This document shows positions 36,071 through 43,920 of a DNA stretch of 64,000 nucleotides, piece by piece. Positions within the stretch are counted from its first letter, which is position 1; each line of letters starts with the position of its first letter. Origin of the DNA: JBDWFY01 sp965275915 (GTDB taxonomy: Bacteria; Pseudomonadota; Alphaproteobacteria; Rhizobiales; Stappiaceae); assembly GCA_965275915.1 (NCBI GenBank), contig CBDHYI010000004.1, forward strand, positions 62,001 through 126,000, written 5' to 3'. The notes below the pieces were generated by a model. It was not told the origin of the DNA, did no database searches, and saw only the letters and a list, made by a program, of their open reading frames with translations. The translations under genes and the position numbers were made by a program.

Positions 36071-36865
36071 ATGAGTTTGCGCAAAGCATTGAATCTTTTA
36101 CTCAATCCGTTGAAATACGAAGTGATCAAAGTCATTCCGGCAGACGAGCGCATTGAACTCGACCCCTCAAAAGGATCGGATGATTACGACTGGAGGCTCT
36201 ACCATAAAGATTACTCCAGACAGATCGCGGAAATGTCCGGGAAATTTACTCAAAAACTTCAGGCCGAAGATGCACACTTCGTCGACGGGCATTTGACCCT
36301 GCGCAATGGCCTGCTTCCATTACATCCCAACCATACAGCGCTCTATGAGGCTATCGCTGAACTTGCCCCCAACAGCACCTTCGAAATCGGCTGCGGCGGG
36401 GGTGACCATCTTCATAACTTGTCGGTCTTGATTCCCGATATGAAAATACGCGGTTTTGATCGTTCGCCGGATCAGCTGAAGTTTCTGAAACAGCGCTCTC
36501 CGCTCCTGAAAGACAAAGTGTCGGTGATGGACGCGACACTGCCACCCTCTGCTGAATATCCGACAGCTGAACTTGTATATTCACAGGCCGTCATAATGCA
36601 TATCCAGGCGGGAAACGGCCATCTTGTCGCCCTGAGCAACATGTTCCGGATGGCGGAAAAGTATGTTGTGCTCATGGAAAACTGGAAACGGCATCATTTC
36701 CTGAACGACATTCAGATGCTCAGAGACAACAAGATGATCAACTGGAAGGACATACATTTTTACATCCACCGCTATAACGAAACACCGCATCTCATGATTT
36801 TGTCCAAGGCCGACCTCCCGATTGAGACGTTGGAGTCTTATGATCAGCTGACGGACGCCGCCTGA
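36071..36865 (+). CDS. Class I SAM-dependent methyltransferase
   Basis: 264 residues from the ATG at 36071. The SAM-binding motif I is FEIGCGGGDHLHNL, motif II region is IRGFDRSPDQLKFL, and later AELVYSQAVIMHIQ fits motif III/post-II of small-molecule methyltransferases. The N-terminal 90 residues are not obviously conserved. Lying after a GT25 gene, it may modify a surface sugar or lipid; this is context only. An in-frame extension back to 35951 exists but has no ribosome site. Confidence 0.85.
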   Translation: MSLRKALNLLLNPLKYEVIKVIPADERIELDPSKGSDDYDWRLYHKDYSRQIAEMSGKFTQKLQAEDAHFVDGHLTLRNGLLPLHPNHTALYEAIAELAPNSTFEIGCGGGDHLHNLSVLIPDMKIRGFDRSPDQLKFLKQRSPLLKDKVSVMDATLPPSAEYPTAELVYSQAVIMHIQAGNGHLVALSNMFRMAEKYVVLMENWKRHHFLNDIQMLRDNKMINWKDIHFYIHRYNETPHLMILSKADLPIETLESYDQLTDAA

Positions 36866-37056
36866 TACGGGCCCTATTGGCAAGGATGCGAACCGGCAGA
36901 CAGAGAGCGATCACTGCACCGGGGCGGAAATCCCGCCGGGCCCACACCCGGAGTGTATCCAACGAGCCCGTCCCGCATTCGTGAAATTATTTTAATTTGT
37001 GATCACAAAGCCCCGGAAGGTAGCATCCCGCGCCGTTAACGGCTGTCGAGGATCCC

Positions 37057-37456
37057 ATGAAGCAACATCTTCTTGTCGCGATTTTCTTTTGCGCCAAGGC
37101 GGTGATCCTGCCGGTGCAGGCAAATGACACACTGACGATCTTACACACCAATGATTTTCACAACCGGTTTGAACCGATCAAGGAAAGCGGGCGACCTGTT
37201 CTCCGGTTGAGGACGAAGACGGCGCGTGCCTGGGCGGAGCCGCCCGTCTGGCAACACTTGTAAAGGCGCGGCGTGCCGCCTCTAGGAACAGTCTTCTTCT
37301 GGATGCGGGGGACCAGTTTCAGGGGTCTGTCTTTTTCACGCACTACAAGGACGCGGTCGTTTCGGACATCATGAATGCGCTTGGGTATGACGCAATGGCC
37401 GTGGGCAATCACGAATTTGATGACGGCCCGGAAACCCTTCGCAGACATCTGCTTAA
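37057..37456 (+). pseudogene. 5'-nucleotidase/cyclic phosphodiesterase, N-terminal relic (frameshifted)
   Basis: Begins with a signal peptide and the metallophosphatase motif LTILHTNDFHNRFEPI, typical of UshA-type periplasmic 5'-nucleotidases. A one-base loss near 37190 shifts the frame; the correct sequence continues in another frame as GACLGGAARLATLV, LLLDAGDQFQGS and AVGNHEFDDGPETL, all conserved in the family. Similarity then stops abruptly near 37456. The matching C-terminal piece is found at 39588-39803, so this is one gene broken by rearrangement. Non-functional as it stands. Confidence 0.85.
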
Positions 37457-37677
37457 TTCGGTTGCCTCAGCAGTGAGTGTGAGCCCGAGAGGTTGCCTCC
37501 CCGCCTCTGTCCGCACTGCGCACGGAGCGGAAAAATCCGTTGCAGCTCGAAAGGTTCACCGCCTGCAGGCGAGCCAATCCGGTTCGCCCGTCAACAGCCA
37601 AAACGAGAATTTTCCCTTGCGTCAACTGGGTATGCCTGTGCTAGTGTGCATCGATTTTACAACTGGGGGTAGTCAAA

Positions 37678-38547
37678 ATGCTGAAATCAATATTCGTACT
37701 GTCGGTTGCTGCATCCGCTCTTGCTATTGGCCAGATGGCGGCCAACGCTTCAGAGAAGGAAGAGGCTGTATCCGACACGGCGATCGCTGAGCAACGCGCC
37801 GCTCTTGCGGCGGCAACTGATGGCGCCGGCTTCGGGCCCCAGGCGCCGCGTGACATTAATGCGGTTGAAGGCAAAAATGACCGGGCCTTCGGGGTGGCTC
37901 CGACCACCTCAGAGATGAACCTCTGCAATATTCATTTCCACGAAAACGCCGAACATCGGGGCGGTCAATTCACGACCTATGCAGGCAACGGTGACGGCGA
38001 AGGCTACGGAACCGGTTTTAAGTACGACGGAAAACTTACGGACGCGGAGCTTGCACCTGTGGGCACGAGCATCGGGAAGAGCGAGCACGGCGACCTGGTT
38101 CCCGGGGACACTATCGAAATCCACTTTGTGCATTCTTCTGCGCAAGTCAGTCCCGGACCCTCGCTTGGCGCATGCATCAGCCCGGCCATCAACAACCCTC
38201 AATTGCGCGTGGACGCGGTTGTGGCCGTGCTTGTCAATGACCCCGAAGCAGCCGATTTTGTCAAGATGGCGGCGATCGAACAGATTGACGGACTGTTTCA
38301 GGCCGTCAACCTGCCGCAGGACCTGGGCACGCCGGTTATGTACCGCGGATCGACCACGGGACCCGGCTACAACACCAAGGGCTCACCGTTTCATGTAACG
38401 TGGAGCGTGCGGCCGCAAGTCGTGAAGCTGAACATCAACAGCCTCGCTGCCTGGCTGGGCAACAATGTGTTCGAGGAGGATCACGCCCACGGTGTCCGCA
38501 ACCTCGTACGGAACCCGTTCCTGCTTTCCCGGATCAAGAACCAATAG
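37678..38547 (+). CDS. Delta-class carbonic anhydrase, secreted
   Basis: 289 residues with a signal peptide (LKSIFVLSVAASALAIG, cleavage near ANASEK). The core matches the bacterial delta-class carbonic anhydrases as I remember them: NLCNIHFHENAEHRGG with closely spaced His residues for zinc, GEGYGTGFKY, SEHGDLVPGDTIEIHFVHSS, LRVDAVVAVLVND, RGSTTGPGY, VTWSVRPQVVKLNINSL and FEEDHAHGVRNLV. It would interconvert CO2 and bicarbonate in the periplasm. Ribosome site GGGGGT precedes the ATG. Fewer cysteines than I expect for the family: only those in NLCN and GACIS remain. It sits between the two halves of a broken 5'-nucleotidase gene and has its own terminator, so it arrived as a cassette. Confidence 0.82.
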   Translation: MLKSIFVLSVAASALAIGQMAANASEKEEAVSDTAIAEQRAALAAATDGAGFGPQAPRDINAVEGKNDRAFGVAPTTSEMNLCNIHFHENAEHRGGQFTTYAGNGDGEGYGTGFKYDGKLTDAELAPVGTSIGKSEHGDLVPGDTIEIHFVHSSAQVSPGPSLGACISPAINNPQLRVDAVVAVLVNDPEAADFVKMAAIEQIDGLFQAVNLPQDLGTPVMYRGSTTGPGYNTKGSPFHVTWSVRPQVVKLNINSLAAWLGNNVFEEDHAHGVRNLVRNPFLLSRIKNQ

Positions 38548-38707
38548 CGAACGGGGTCCATCGCGCGGCGGAAAGTCGAGCGAAAGCAAACGGTAACAGC
38601 ACGGACGCGTCCGGTCCTCGCCGCGTTCAGATCCGTGAAAAGCGCCGGCTTCAATCGCCAATGCCGCGCGAGCGGCTTCGTCCAAGGGCTCAAAACTGAC
38701 AGCTGGA

Positions 38708-38741
38708 GCAATTCTCGCGATCCTCAGGCCGCGAGAATTGC
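38708..38741. terminator. Perfect-stem hairpin after the carbonic anhydrase
   Basis: GCAATTCTCGCG pairs perfectly with CGCGAGAATTGC (12 bases) followed by CCCAGCCCTTTATTTT. Lies 160 bases past the stop of the carbonic anhydrase gene. The rest of 38548-39002 shows nothing else I can support. Confidence 0.65.
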
Positions 38742-39002
38742 CCCAGCCCTTTATTTTCACGCTTAGCCGTTTCTTGAAGGTGATTTAACCTTCACGGGAT
38801 GCGCTATAGCCTCAGTCCACAATGGGGGAACCGGACACGGTGACCGGCAAGGCCTGATCATCTCATTCATGGTTTCGCAGGCAATTGTTTTTTGTTCCAG
38901 CAGCATTCCGAGACGGTCCGGATCCTATCTCTATGACGCTGACACGGCGTCTTGCGCGACATCCGCCGCGGCTGCCGCTTTGGCGGGTGTAGATCGTGGA
39001 CC

Positions 39003-39464
39003 TCATTGCCGGGTGAATATCGCACGCAGCAGAACGGCATCTCCCACATCGCTTTCGATGTAGGTCAGCATCATTCGGTTCTCGCCCGGCAGGCGCCCGC
39101 GGTAGATCCCGGTGTCCTCGACTTCGGCCATGGTGATCTCCACGCCGTCGAGACCGATGACTCCGATAAATCCGTCAAGACCGCCGACCACCTCCTGATC
39201 GCCGATGTCGGACGTGCCGGTGAAGTTCTCATCCATCTCCCATATCGCAGCGCCGACGAAAAACTCTCCATCCTGGCTCTCGATGACGACGGCCGTGGTT
39301 TCTTCGCCGATCTCGAACGCGCCGTTGTCGTGCACGGCGGCACGGTACTGGCCGGTTCAGGTACCAACCAGATCGGGCATATCCTGGGCAGAGACGGCGA
39401 ACGACCAAACAGCAAACAGACCGGCCATCGGCAGACGAAGGCAGAGTTCAAAAGGCGTGTTCAC
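39003..39464 (-). pseudogene. Small secreted lipocalin-like protein, inactivated by a nonsense codon
   Basis: From a GTG at 39464 (AAGGA upstream) the frame reads a signal peptide (LPMAGLFAVWSFAVSAQD), then DLVGT, then a TGA stop at 39357-39359, then continues without a break: TGQYRAAVHDNGAFEIGEE ... to 39003. The family-like context GTWTGQY suggests TGA replaced a TGG Trp codon. The rest of the frame is clean (about 118 codons), so the mutation is recent or the stop is read through. Function unknown; a single small beta-barrel domain is likely. Confidence 0.7.
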
Positions 39465-39587
39465 GATCTTAATCCTTCAAATCATTTTTTGGGGCAATGC
39501 GGTTCAGACTATATCGTATTTGCAACTTTTGAGGGATAATGTCCGAGTGTGGGTAACGGACCTTGAGGCCGGACCAGTCCGCCGTTT

Positions 39588-39803
39588 CGGATCGGGCGCA
39601 TCCTGTCCGTCGACGTCGTACAGAAAGACGGCGAGTATGTACCGATTGAAGCGGACAGGATCCATGACGTTGTCACAAACGGTTTCATGGTTCAGGGCGG
39701 TGACGGTTATTCCGTCCTTGCGAATCGGGGGCAGGACATTACTGACGAGGGAATAGCCCTTGATATCGTGGTGCCCGATTATCTCGCCTTCCCTGGAACC
39801 TAA
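39588..39803 (+). pseudogene. 5'-nucleotidase, C-terminal relic
   Basis: A 71-residue frame ending at a TAA: RIGRILSVDVVQKDG, IEADRIHDVVTNGFMVQGGD, GYSVLANRGQDITD. The NGFMVQGGDGY run matches the substrate-stacking C-terminal domain of UshA-type 5'-nucleotidases (usual form N.F...GGDGY). It lacks a start and most of the domain. It is the missing end of the gene begun at 37057 on the same strand; about 300 residues between them are gone and a carbonic anhydrase segment sits in their place. Confidence 0.75.
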
Positions 39804-40298
39804 TCCGCAAAATCCGAAGGCAGGATAAGGGAGCAATAGCCGAACGAGGCTGCCCAGTCGGCGTGACGGGCAGACTTATGTGTTGCAAGGGAAGCCAACA
39901 CGCGATGAATTTTCGCAAGGAACCGCAAAACACATTCCGGTTTTCGCCGCTGTTTGGCCACGCCCGGCAGCGCCGCCAACGGTCAGCCGAAAGACAACAA
40001 TCCTGCAATGGCTGACCCGGCTGTAACCCTCTGCCGGACCCGAACCACATCGCTTCGGTCCTCATTATATTCAGTGAAGCAAATGCGCTGGAAAAGATAC
40101 GCAAACAACACCGGCAAATACCCCCTAACCGGGGACTTTTCGAACACTCAAGAAAGGCGGGGAGCAAGTTCGAACCGTTTTGATCGTGTTTTCAAAGAGC
40201 TTGAGGCATGGGACGTGATATTGAAATTGCTGAGTCCACAACAAACAATGCTGCGATGCATGCGAATGTCGGATTGGAGCAAATATTGCTTTTGAAGA
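39804..40298. other. Gene-poor region with a diverged repeat
   Basis: About 500 bases without a supported gene. There is a hairpin CTGCCC ... GGGCAG near 39853-39875, the natural terminator of the lost nucleotidase gene. From 40160 a 74-base stretch is repeated at 42381 (see repeat entries). In one frame it reads SSNRFDRVFKELEAWDVIL, perhaps the tail of a lost gene. Confidence 0.45.
40160..40233 (+). repeat. Diverged direct repeat, copy A
   Basis: 74 bases similar to 42381-42454, with an identical 17-base core TTTTCAAAGAGCTTGAG and the shared start GGGAG.AAGTTCGAAC. Both copies translate in one frame to a related peptide (here FDRVFKELEAWDVIL). The two copies flank the metal-handling cluster. 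Confidence 0.65.
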
Positions 40299-40330
40299 CT
40301 GCCATGCGCCTCGGTCAAGGCGCATGGCAG
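40299..40330. terminator. Terminator hairpin of the HupE cluster
   Basis: CTGCCATGCGCC (40299-40310) pairs perfectly with GGCGCATGGCAG (40319-40330), just after the stop at 40336 of the leftward gene. No strong T-run. Confidence 0.7.
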
Positions 40331-40335
40331 ATTGC

Positions 40336-40950
40336 CTATTCGCTGCGAACAATCTCAGAATAGACACCGTTCAAATGAAGTGTGACCGTGACAGCTGCGT
40401 TATCTCGGTTTCGCCAGAACCAGCCGTGCTCACCGGCGAACGGTGCGAGCATGCTTCCTTCACCGCTGGTCTTACCGCGACCCTTTTCATATGTGTGGGA
40501 CTTTCCGCCTCCGTGGGCATGGAGATCAAAGTTAATGCGGCCGCCTTCAGCAACCCACGCATACTGAGCTTCATTGCCTTCCGTCATATGAAGCTTGATT
40601 TCGGTGAACTCGCCAGGCTCGAGAGTGAATGCAATTGTGTCACGCCACTCTTGCTGAGCGTGAGCGGTTCCAACGAAGATGCCCAATATCGCATCCGGCA
40701 AGACTGAAGATTGCCGGTCACCATGCAACTGGCGATCCTGCTCGGCTTCGCTCTCAAGATCCTGTTTGATTTCACCCATTTCGGTCAGGCCCAAAACGCG
40801 ACCCGCACCTGTGGGGTCGATGCCGTATTCAGCGGGCAGGACGACGGTGACAAGGATCGCAACCGCGCCGATCGCCGCGACAACTGTCGAGCGGAGGAGT
40901 TGAGACGAGCTCGGTAATTCTTCGAGACTCGTTTTTTCTGCGTTAAACAT
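40336..40950 (-). CDS. Membrane-anchored periplasmic protein of HupE clusters
   Basis: 204 residues from the ATG at 40950 (AAAGGA 6-7 bases upstream). One membrane helix near 22-42 (TVVAAIGAVAILVTVVLPA), a polar linker (55-85), a second hydrophobic stretch with AHAQ, then a periplasmic beta-rich domain of about 110 residues with His-rich LHAHGGGKSHTYEKG and EHGWFWRNRDNAAVTV. It resembles proteins annotated only as transmembrane anchor protein that travel with HupE/UreJ permeases. A metal-binding or assembly role is plausible. It is 11 bases downstream of the hupE-like gene. Confidence 0.75.
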   Translation of the reverse strand: MFNAEKTSLEELPSSSQLLRSTVVAAIGAVAILVTVVLPAEYGIDPTGAGRVLGLTEMGEIKQDLESEAEQDRQLHGDRQSSVLPDAILGIFVGTAHAQQEWRDTIAFTLEPGEFTEIKLHMTEGNEAQYAWVAEGGRINFDLHAHGGGKSHTYEKGRGKTSGEGSMLAPFAGEHGWFWRNRDNAAVTVTLHLNGVYSEIVRSE

Positions 40951-40961
40951 ATCAATTCCTT

Positions 40962-41678
40962 TCAGGCGGCCACAAAGTAGCCGGTGATCTGATAGCCCAT
41001 CAGCACGAAGCCGAGGAACATCATGAAAACATTTGCGGTATAGGCTTGCTGGAAGAAATTGGCTTGTTTCCGCCAATAGCCCATCACGATCAGGATCACG
41101 GAGAGGGCCAACAGCTGGCCAATTTCAACGCCGACATTGAAGGCCAGAAGGTTCGCCAAAAGCCCGTCCTCGGCTATCTGGTATTCAAGGATTTTGGTTG
41201 CCAATCCGGTACCGTGAAACAGGCCGAAGATCAGCGTTGCGGCCTTCGTATTGGGCTGGAAACCAAACCATCTTTGATAGGCGCCCAGATTGTCCAACGC
41301 TTTGTAAACGACGGATAAACCGATGATCGCATCGACGATGTAAGAGCTGATTCCCCAGCCATACCAAACCCCGGCGAGCATCGTTATCGAGTGTCCGACC
41401 GCAAAAAGGCTGACATAAATGGCGACATCTTTTGACCGGTACAGAAAGAAGACCACACCTAAAAGAAAGAGAATGTGGTCGTACCCGGTCGCCATGTGTT
41501 TGGCGCCCAGATAGATGAAGGGGATAATATGCACACCCCAGATTTCTTGAATGTAGCCCGCATCGCCGGGTGTGACGTCATGTGCAAGGGCTGCGCCGGC
41601 CGAAAGCGCCAGCATGGGCAGGATGAGACATGCGACGCGCGTAGGAGCGCACGCACCGTCCCTTAGGAAAGTTCTCAT
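40962..41678 (-). CDS. HupE/UreJ-family metal permease
   Basis: 238 residues: signal peptide (cleavage near AALAHD) then about six membrane helices. The conserved HupE motifs are present: GAKHMATGYDHILFL, FAVGHSITML, and FGLFHGTGLATKI, whose His and Asp residues are thought to bind Ni2+ (or Co2+/Zn2+). No hydrogenase or urease genes are nearby, so a general divalent-metal import role is likelier than cofactor supply to those enzymes. Middle gene of a cluster with a His-rich protein and a truncated CDF exporter. Confidence 0.88.
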   Translation of the reverse strand: MRTFLRDGACAPTRVACLILPMLALSAGAALAHDVTPGDAGYIQEIWGVHIIPFIYLGAKHMATGYDHILFLLGVVFFLYRSKDVAIYVSLFAVGHSITMLAGVWYGWGISSYIVDAIIGLSVVYKALDNLGAYQRWFGFQPNTKAATLIFGLFHGTGLATKILEYQIAEDGLLANLLAFNVGVEIGQLLALSVILIVMGYWRKQANFFQQAYTANVFMMFLGFVLMGYQITGYFVAA

Positions 41679-41734
41679 GAATAACTCCGCTTCTATTGCT
41701 GTTCAAAGAAAGCGCGGAGACCGCGCCTTTTGAA

Positions 41735-42067
41735 TCAGGCGCGCGGAGGGCGTTTTATCCTGAACTGATGAGATGGGCCGTAAGCGGATGCCCGACGGTG
41801 CCAATTCTCTCGGAGATCGACAGTTGGAGCGACACCGGCCCCTTCGATAAGGAACACTTGCGAATGGTCATGATCTGCCGCGTCATGACTGTGACCATGT
41901 ATGGCCCAGAAAAGGTCTTCTTCGAAGCCGTGGGAATGGCCGTGGTCGGCAATCATCTCCAGATGATCTTGAATGGTCTCCAAGACCGTGGGCGTGTGGT
42001 CAGCATTTGAAAAAACAGACCAGACGACGAGCGCAACACACAAGACGCCGGATAAGACCTTTCTCAT
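41735..42067 (-). CDS. Small His-rich exported protein
   Basis: About 110 residues from the ATG at 42067 (an ATG at 42088 adds seven). A hydrophobic signal (VLSGVLCVALVVWSVFSNA) is followed by ADHGHSHGF and IHGHSHDAADHDHS, clear clusters for binding Zn, Ni or Co. The C-terminus is basic and proline-rich. It probably buffers or delivers metal in the periplasm to the HupE permease encoded next (57 bases downstream). The ATG at 42088 abuts the stop of the CDF fragment (TAGATG), a sign of old translational coupling. Confidence 0.75.
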   Translation of the reverse strand: MRKVLSGVLCVALVVWSVFSNADHTPTVLETIQDHLEMIADHGHSHGFEEDLFWAIHGHSHDAADHDHSQVFLIEGAGVAPTVDLRENWHRRASAYGPSHQFRIKRPPRA

Positions 42068-42088
42068 GTCAGCCAGGGGTTGTCTCAT

Positions 42089-42304
42089 CTATTGTGTTTG
42101 CTCTGGGCTCAGGACAGGTTTTGAATCTTTGGACGTGCCATGCGGATTCGCAATCTTGTGCACTTCTACTGTGAGATGGACTAACCCGTCAATTTGGCGA
42201 AGTTCTGACTTGTACTCAGTCGGGCTTTTCGGCGCGGTTGATGCCACGGACACGATGACCGAGAAATGGCCCGGCCCTACCTGCCCTATCCGCCATTTCA
42301 AGTA
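42089..42304 (-). pseudogene. CDF metal exporter (DmeF-like), C-terminal fragment
   Basis: About 70 residues: WRIGQVGPGHFSVIVSV, SPTEYKSELRQIDGLVHLTV and EVHK match the cytoplasmic C-terminal domain of CDF exporters of the DmeF/CzcD kind (typical W.VGPGH..). The five or six membrane helices are missing. The break is exactly where an IS427/MITE-type end (42309-42325) begins, and that end supplies an in-frame TAA. The exporter is therefore inactive, while downstream genes of its old operon persist. Confidence 0.78.
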
Positions 42305-42308
42305 TATT

Positions 42309-42325
42309 TATGGGTCCATACCCTA
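42309..42325 (-). mobile_element. Solo IS427/MITE-type end
   Basis: ATGGGTCCATACCCTAG, the complement of the left end of MITE copy 1 (CTAGGGTATGGACCCAT). No partner end or element body is found; only about 25 bases remain, fused to the CDF fragment. Confidence 0.65.
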
Positions 42326-42682
42326 GAACAGTCATCTGTTCCGGAAACAACATCGCTTTATGCAACATGGCGGACCAGTTGGGAGAAAGTTCGAACTATA
42401 TGGATAATATTTTCAAAGAGCTTGAGACATGGGAAGCAATATTGAATGAGCTTCCAGATTTTAGTGTGAATCAAAATTAGGACGAATGCGAATTTTCTAC
42501 TCCGGGTGTTGATTGGTACTTTTAGATCAAGTGTCGCCTTTTAACTCATGCAAGACATTCGGAATGCATTTTTGACGACCACTAACGAGGACAGTGCGGA
42601 TATCAATTTACCTTATGCGGTCTACAGTTCGGTGGCTGTTTCTGCCAATTTAGATCTTGTTGTCCAAAACGTAACCGGTCTA
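42326..42682. other. Intergenic debris left of IS630 copy 1
   Basis: About 360 bases. The first 155 bases have one open frame reading VICSGNNIALCNMADQLG and on to VNQN-stop at 42480, seemingly the tail of a gene cut at the CTAG. It includes repeat copy B. The remainder shows no supported feature. Confidence 0.4.
42381..42454 (+). repeat. Diverged direct repeat, copy B
   Basis: Partner of 40160-40233 (same orientation). Reads MDNIFKELETWEAILNELP in the frame corresponding to FDRVFKELEAWDVILKLL of copy A, so the conservation is at protein level and both may be tails of the same gene family. Confidence 0.65.
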
Positions 42683-43920
42683 GTTTTCTGCATCAATCAA
42701 ATTGATATGTTGCGCTTTTCATCGAGGGCTGGTTCCTTGTTTTCCGATTCGTGCGAGGAGGAGGCAGGTTTTGGCCAATATCAAATATGTTGTTGAACTG
42801 ACGTTGGACGAGCGCAAGGCGCTTTTGTCGATGATCAGGAAAGGGACACTGGCTGCCCGTGCGAACTGCAAGGCGCGCATTCTTCTGAAGGCCGACAAGG
42901 GGCCTCATGGCGAGGGTTGGACGGACCGCAGGATTTGTCAAAGCCTCGAGACCTCTGGCTCGACAGTCGCCCGGGTGCGCGAGACGTTTGTGATGGAAGG
43001 GATGGATGCGGTGTTCGCCCGCAAACAGCGCGCCCATCCTGCCATCAAGCGCATCTTCGATGGCGAAGCCGAAGCCAGGCTGATTGCCCTTGCGTGCTCG
43101 CAGCCGCCACAGGGCTATGCGCGCTGGACCATTCGGCTTCTGGCCGACAAGGTCGTTGAGTTGAACATTGTCGAGGCAGCCCACTTCAACACTGTTGCGC
43201 GCGCGCTTAAAAAAACGAACTTAAGCCTCACCGAAGTCGGTATTGGGTAATCCCACCCGAGCAGAACGCGGCCTTCGTCGCCGCCATGGAGAACGTGCTG
43301 GCGGTTTATCAGCGCCCACGTGATCCGAAACGTCCGCTGGTTTGTCTGGATGAAGCGGCCAAACAGTTGGTCAGCGCCACGCGTCTAGCGATCCCCATGA
43401 CGCCGGGGCGCGTTGCTCGGCATGACTATGAATACAAGCGTGCAGGTATGGCCAATCTATTCATGGCTTTTGCTCCGCTTGAAGGCATGCGGCACATCAA
43501 GGTCACCGACCATCGTGGCAAAACGGACTACGCTCACTTCCTTGAAGAGCTTGCCGACCGGCATTTTGCAGATGCAGACAAAATCGTGCTGGTCCAGGAC
43601 AACTTGAATACACACAGCCAAGCATCACTTTACGCGACCTTTGAACCGGCCAAGGCAAGGCGCATCGCTGAAAAATTCGAGTGGAACCACACACCCAAAC
43701 ACGGCTCCTGGCTCAACATGGCCGAAGCCGAATTGTCCGTGTTGTCGCGACAGTGTCTGAAAGAACGCATCGGCAGCAAAGAAGACCTTGCCCGTAACGT
43801 CAAAGCGTGGACGACGCAACGAAACGATAAGCGCTGCATCGCGCAATGGCAGTTCACAAACGAACAAGCACGCATCAAACTCAGCAAACTATACCCATTA
43901 ATATGAGTGAGTCAGAGGAC
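42683..43920 (+). mobile_element. IS630-family insertion sequence, copy 1
   Basis: About 1.24 kb flanked by TA within CTAG on both sides (42680-42683 and 43920-43923). Imperfect inverted ends: CTAGTTTTCTGCATCA at the left and, from the right, CTAGTCCTCTGACTCA. Nearly identical to 59543-60780 at a constant offset of 16860 bases; I see only two base differences. Its right CTAG is shared with the IS5 element that follows. Confidence 0.9.
42771..43906 (+). CDS. IS630-family transposase (programmed -1 frameshift)
   Basis: Two overlapping frames that together make one DDE transposase. The first, from a TTG at 42771 behind GGAGGAGG, encodes the N-terminal helix-turn-helix part and ends at 43250. 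A run of seven A (in CTTAAAAAAACG, about 43206-43218) permits a -1 slip, after which the frame reads KKNELKPHRSRYWVIPPEQN and joins the second part ending at 43906. Catalytic residues are visible: Asp in VCLDE, Asp in LVQDNLNTH and Glu in NMAEAELS. Because the other copy has the identical arrangement, the frameshift is built in, as in many IS630 elements, and not damage. Confidence 0.88.
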
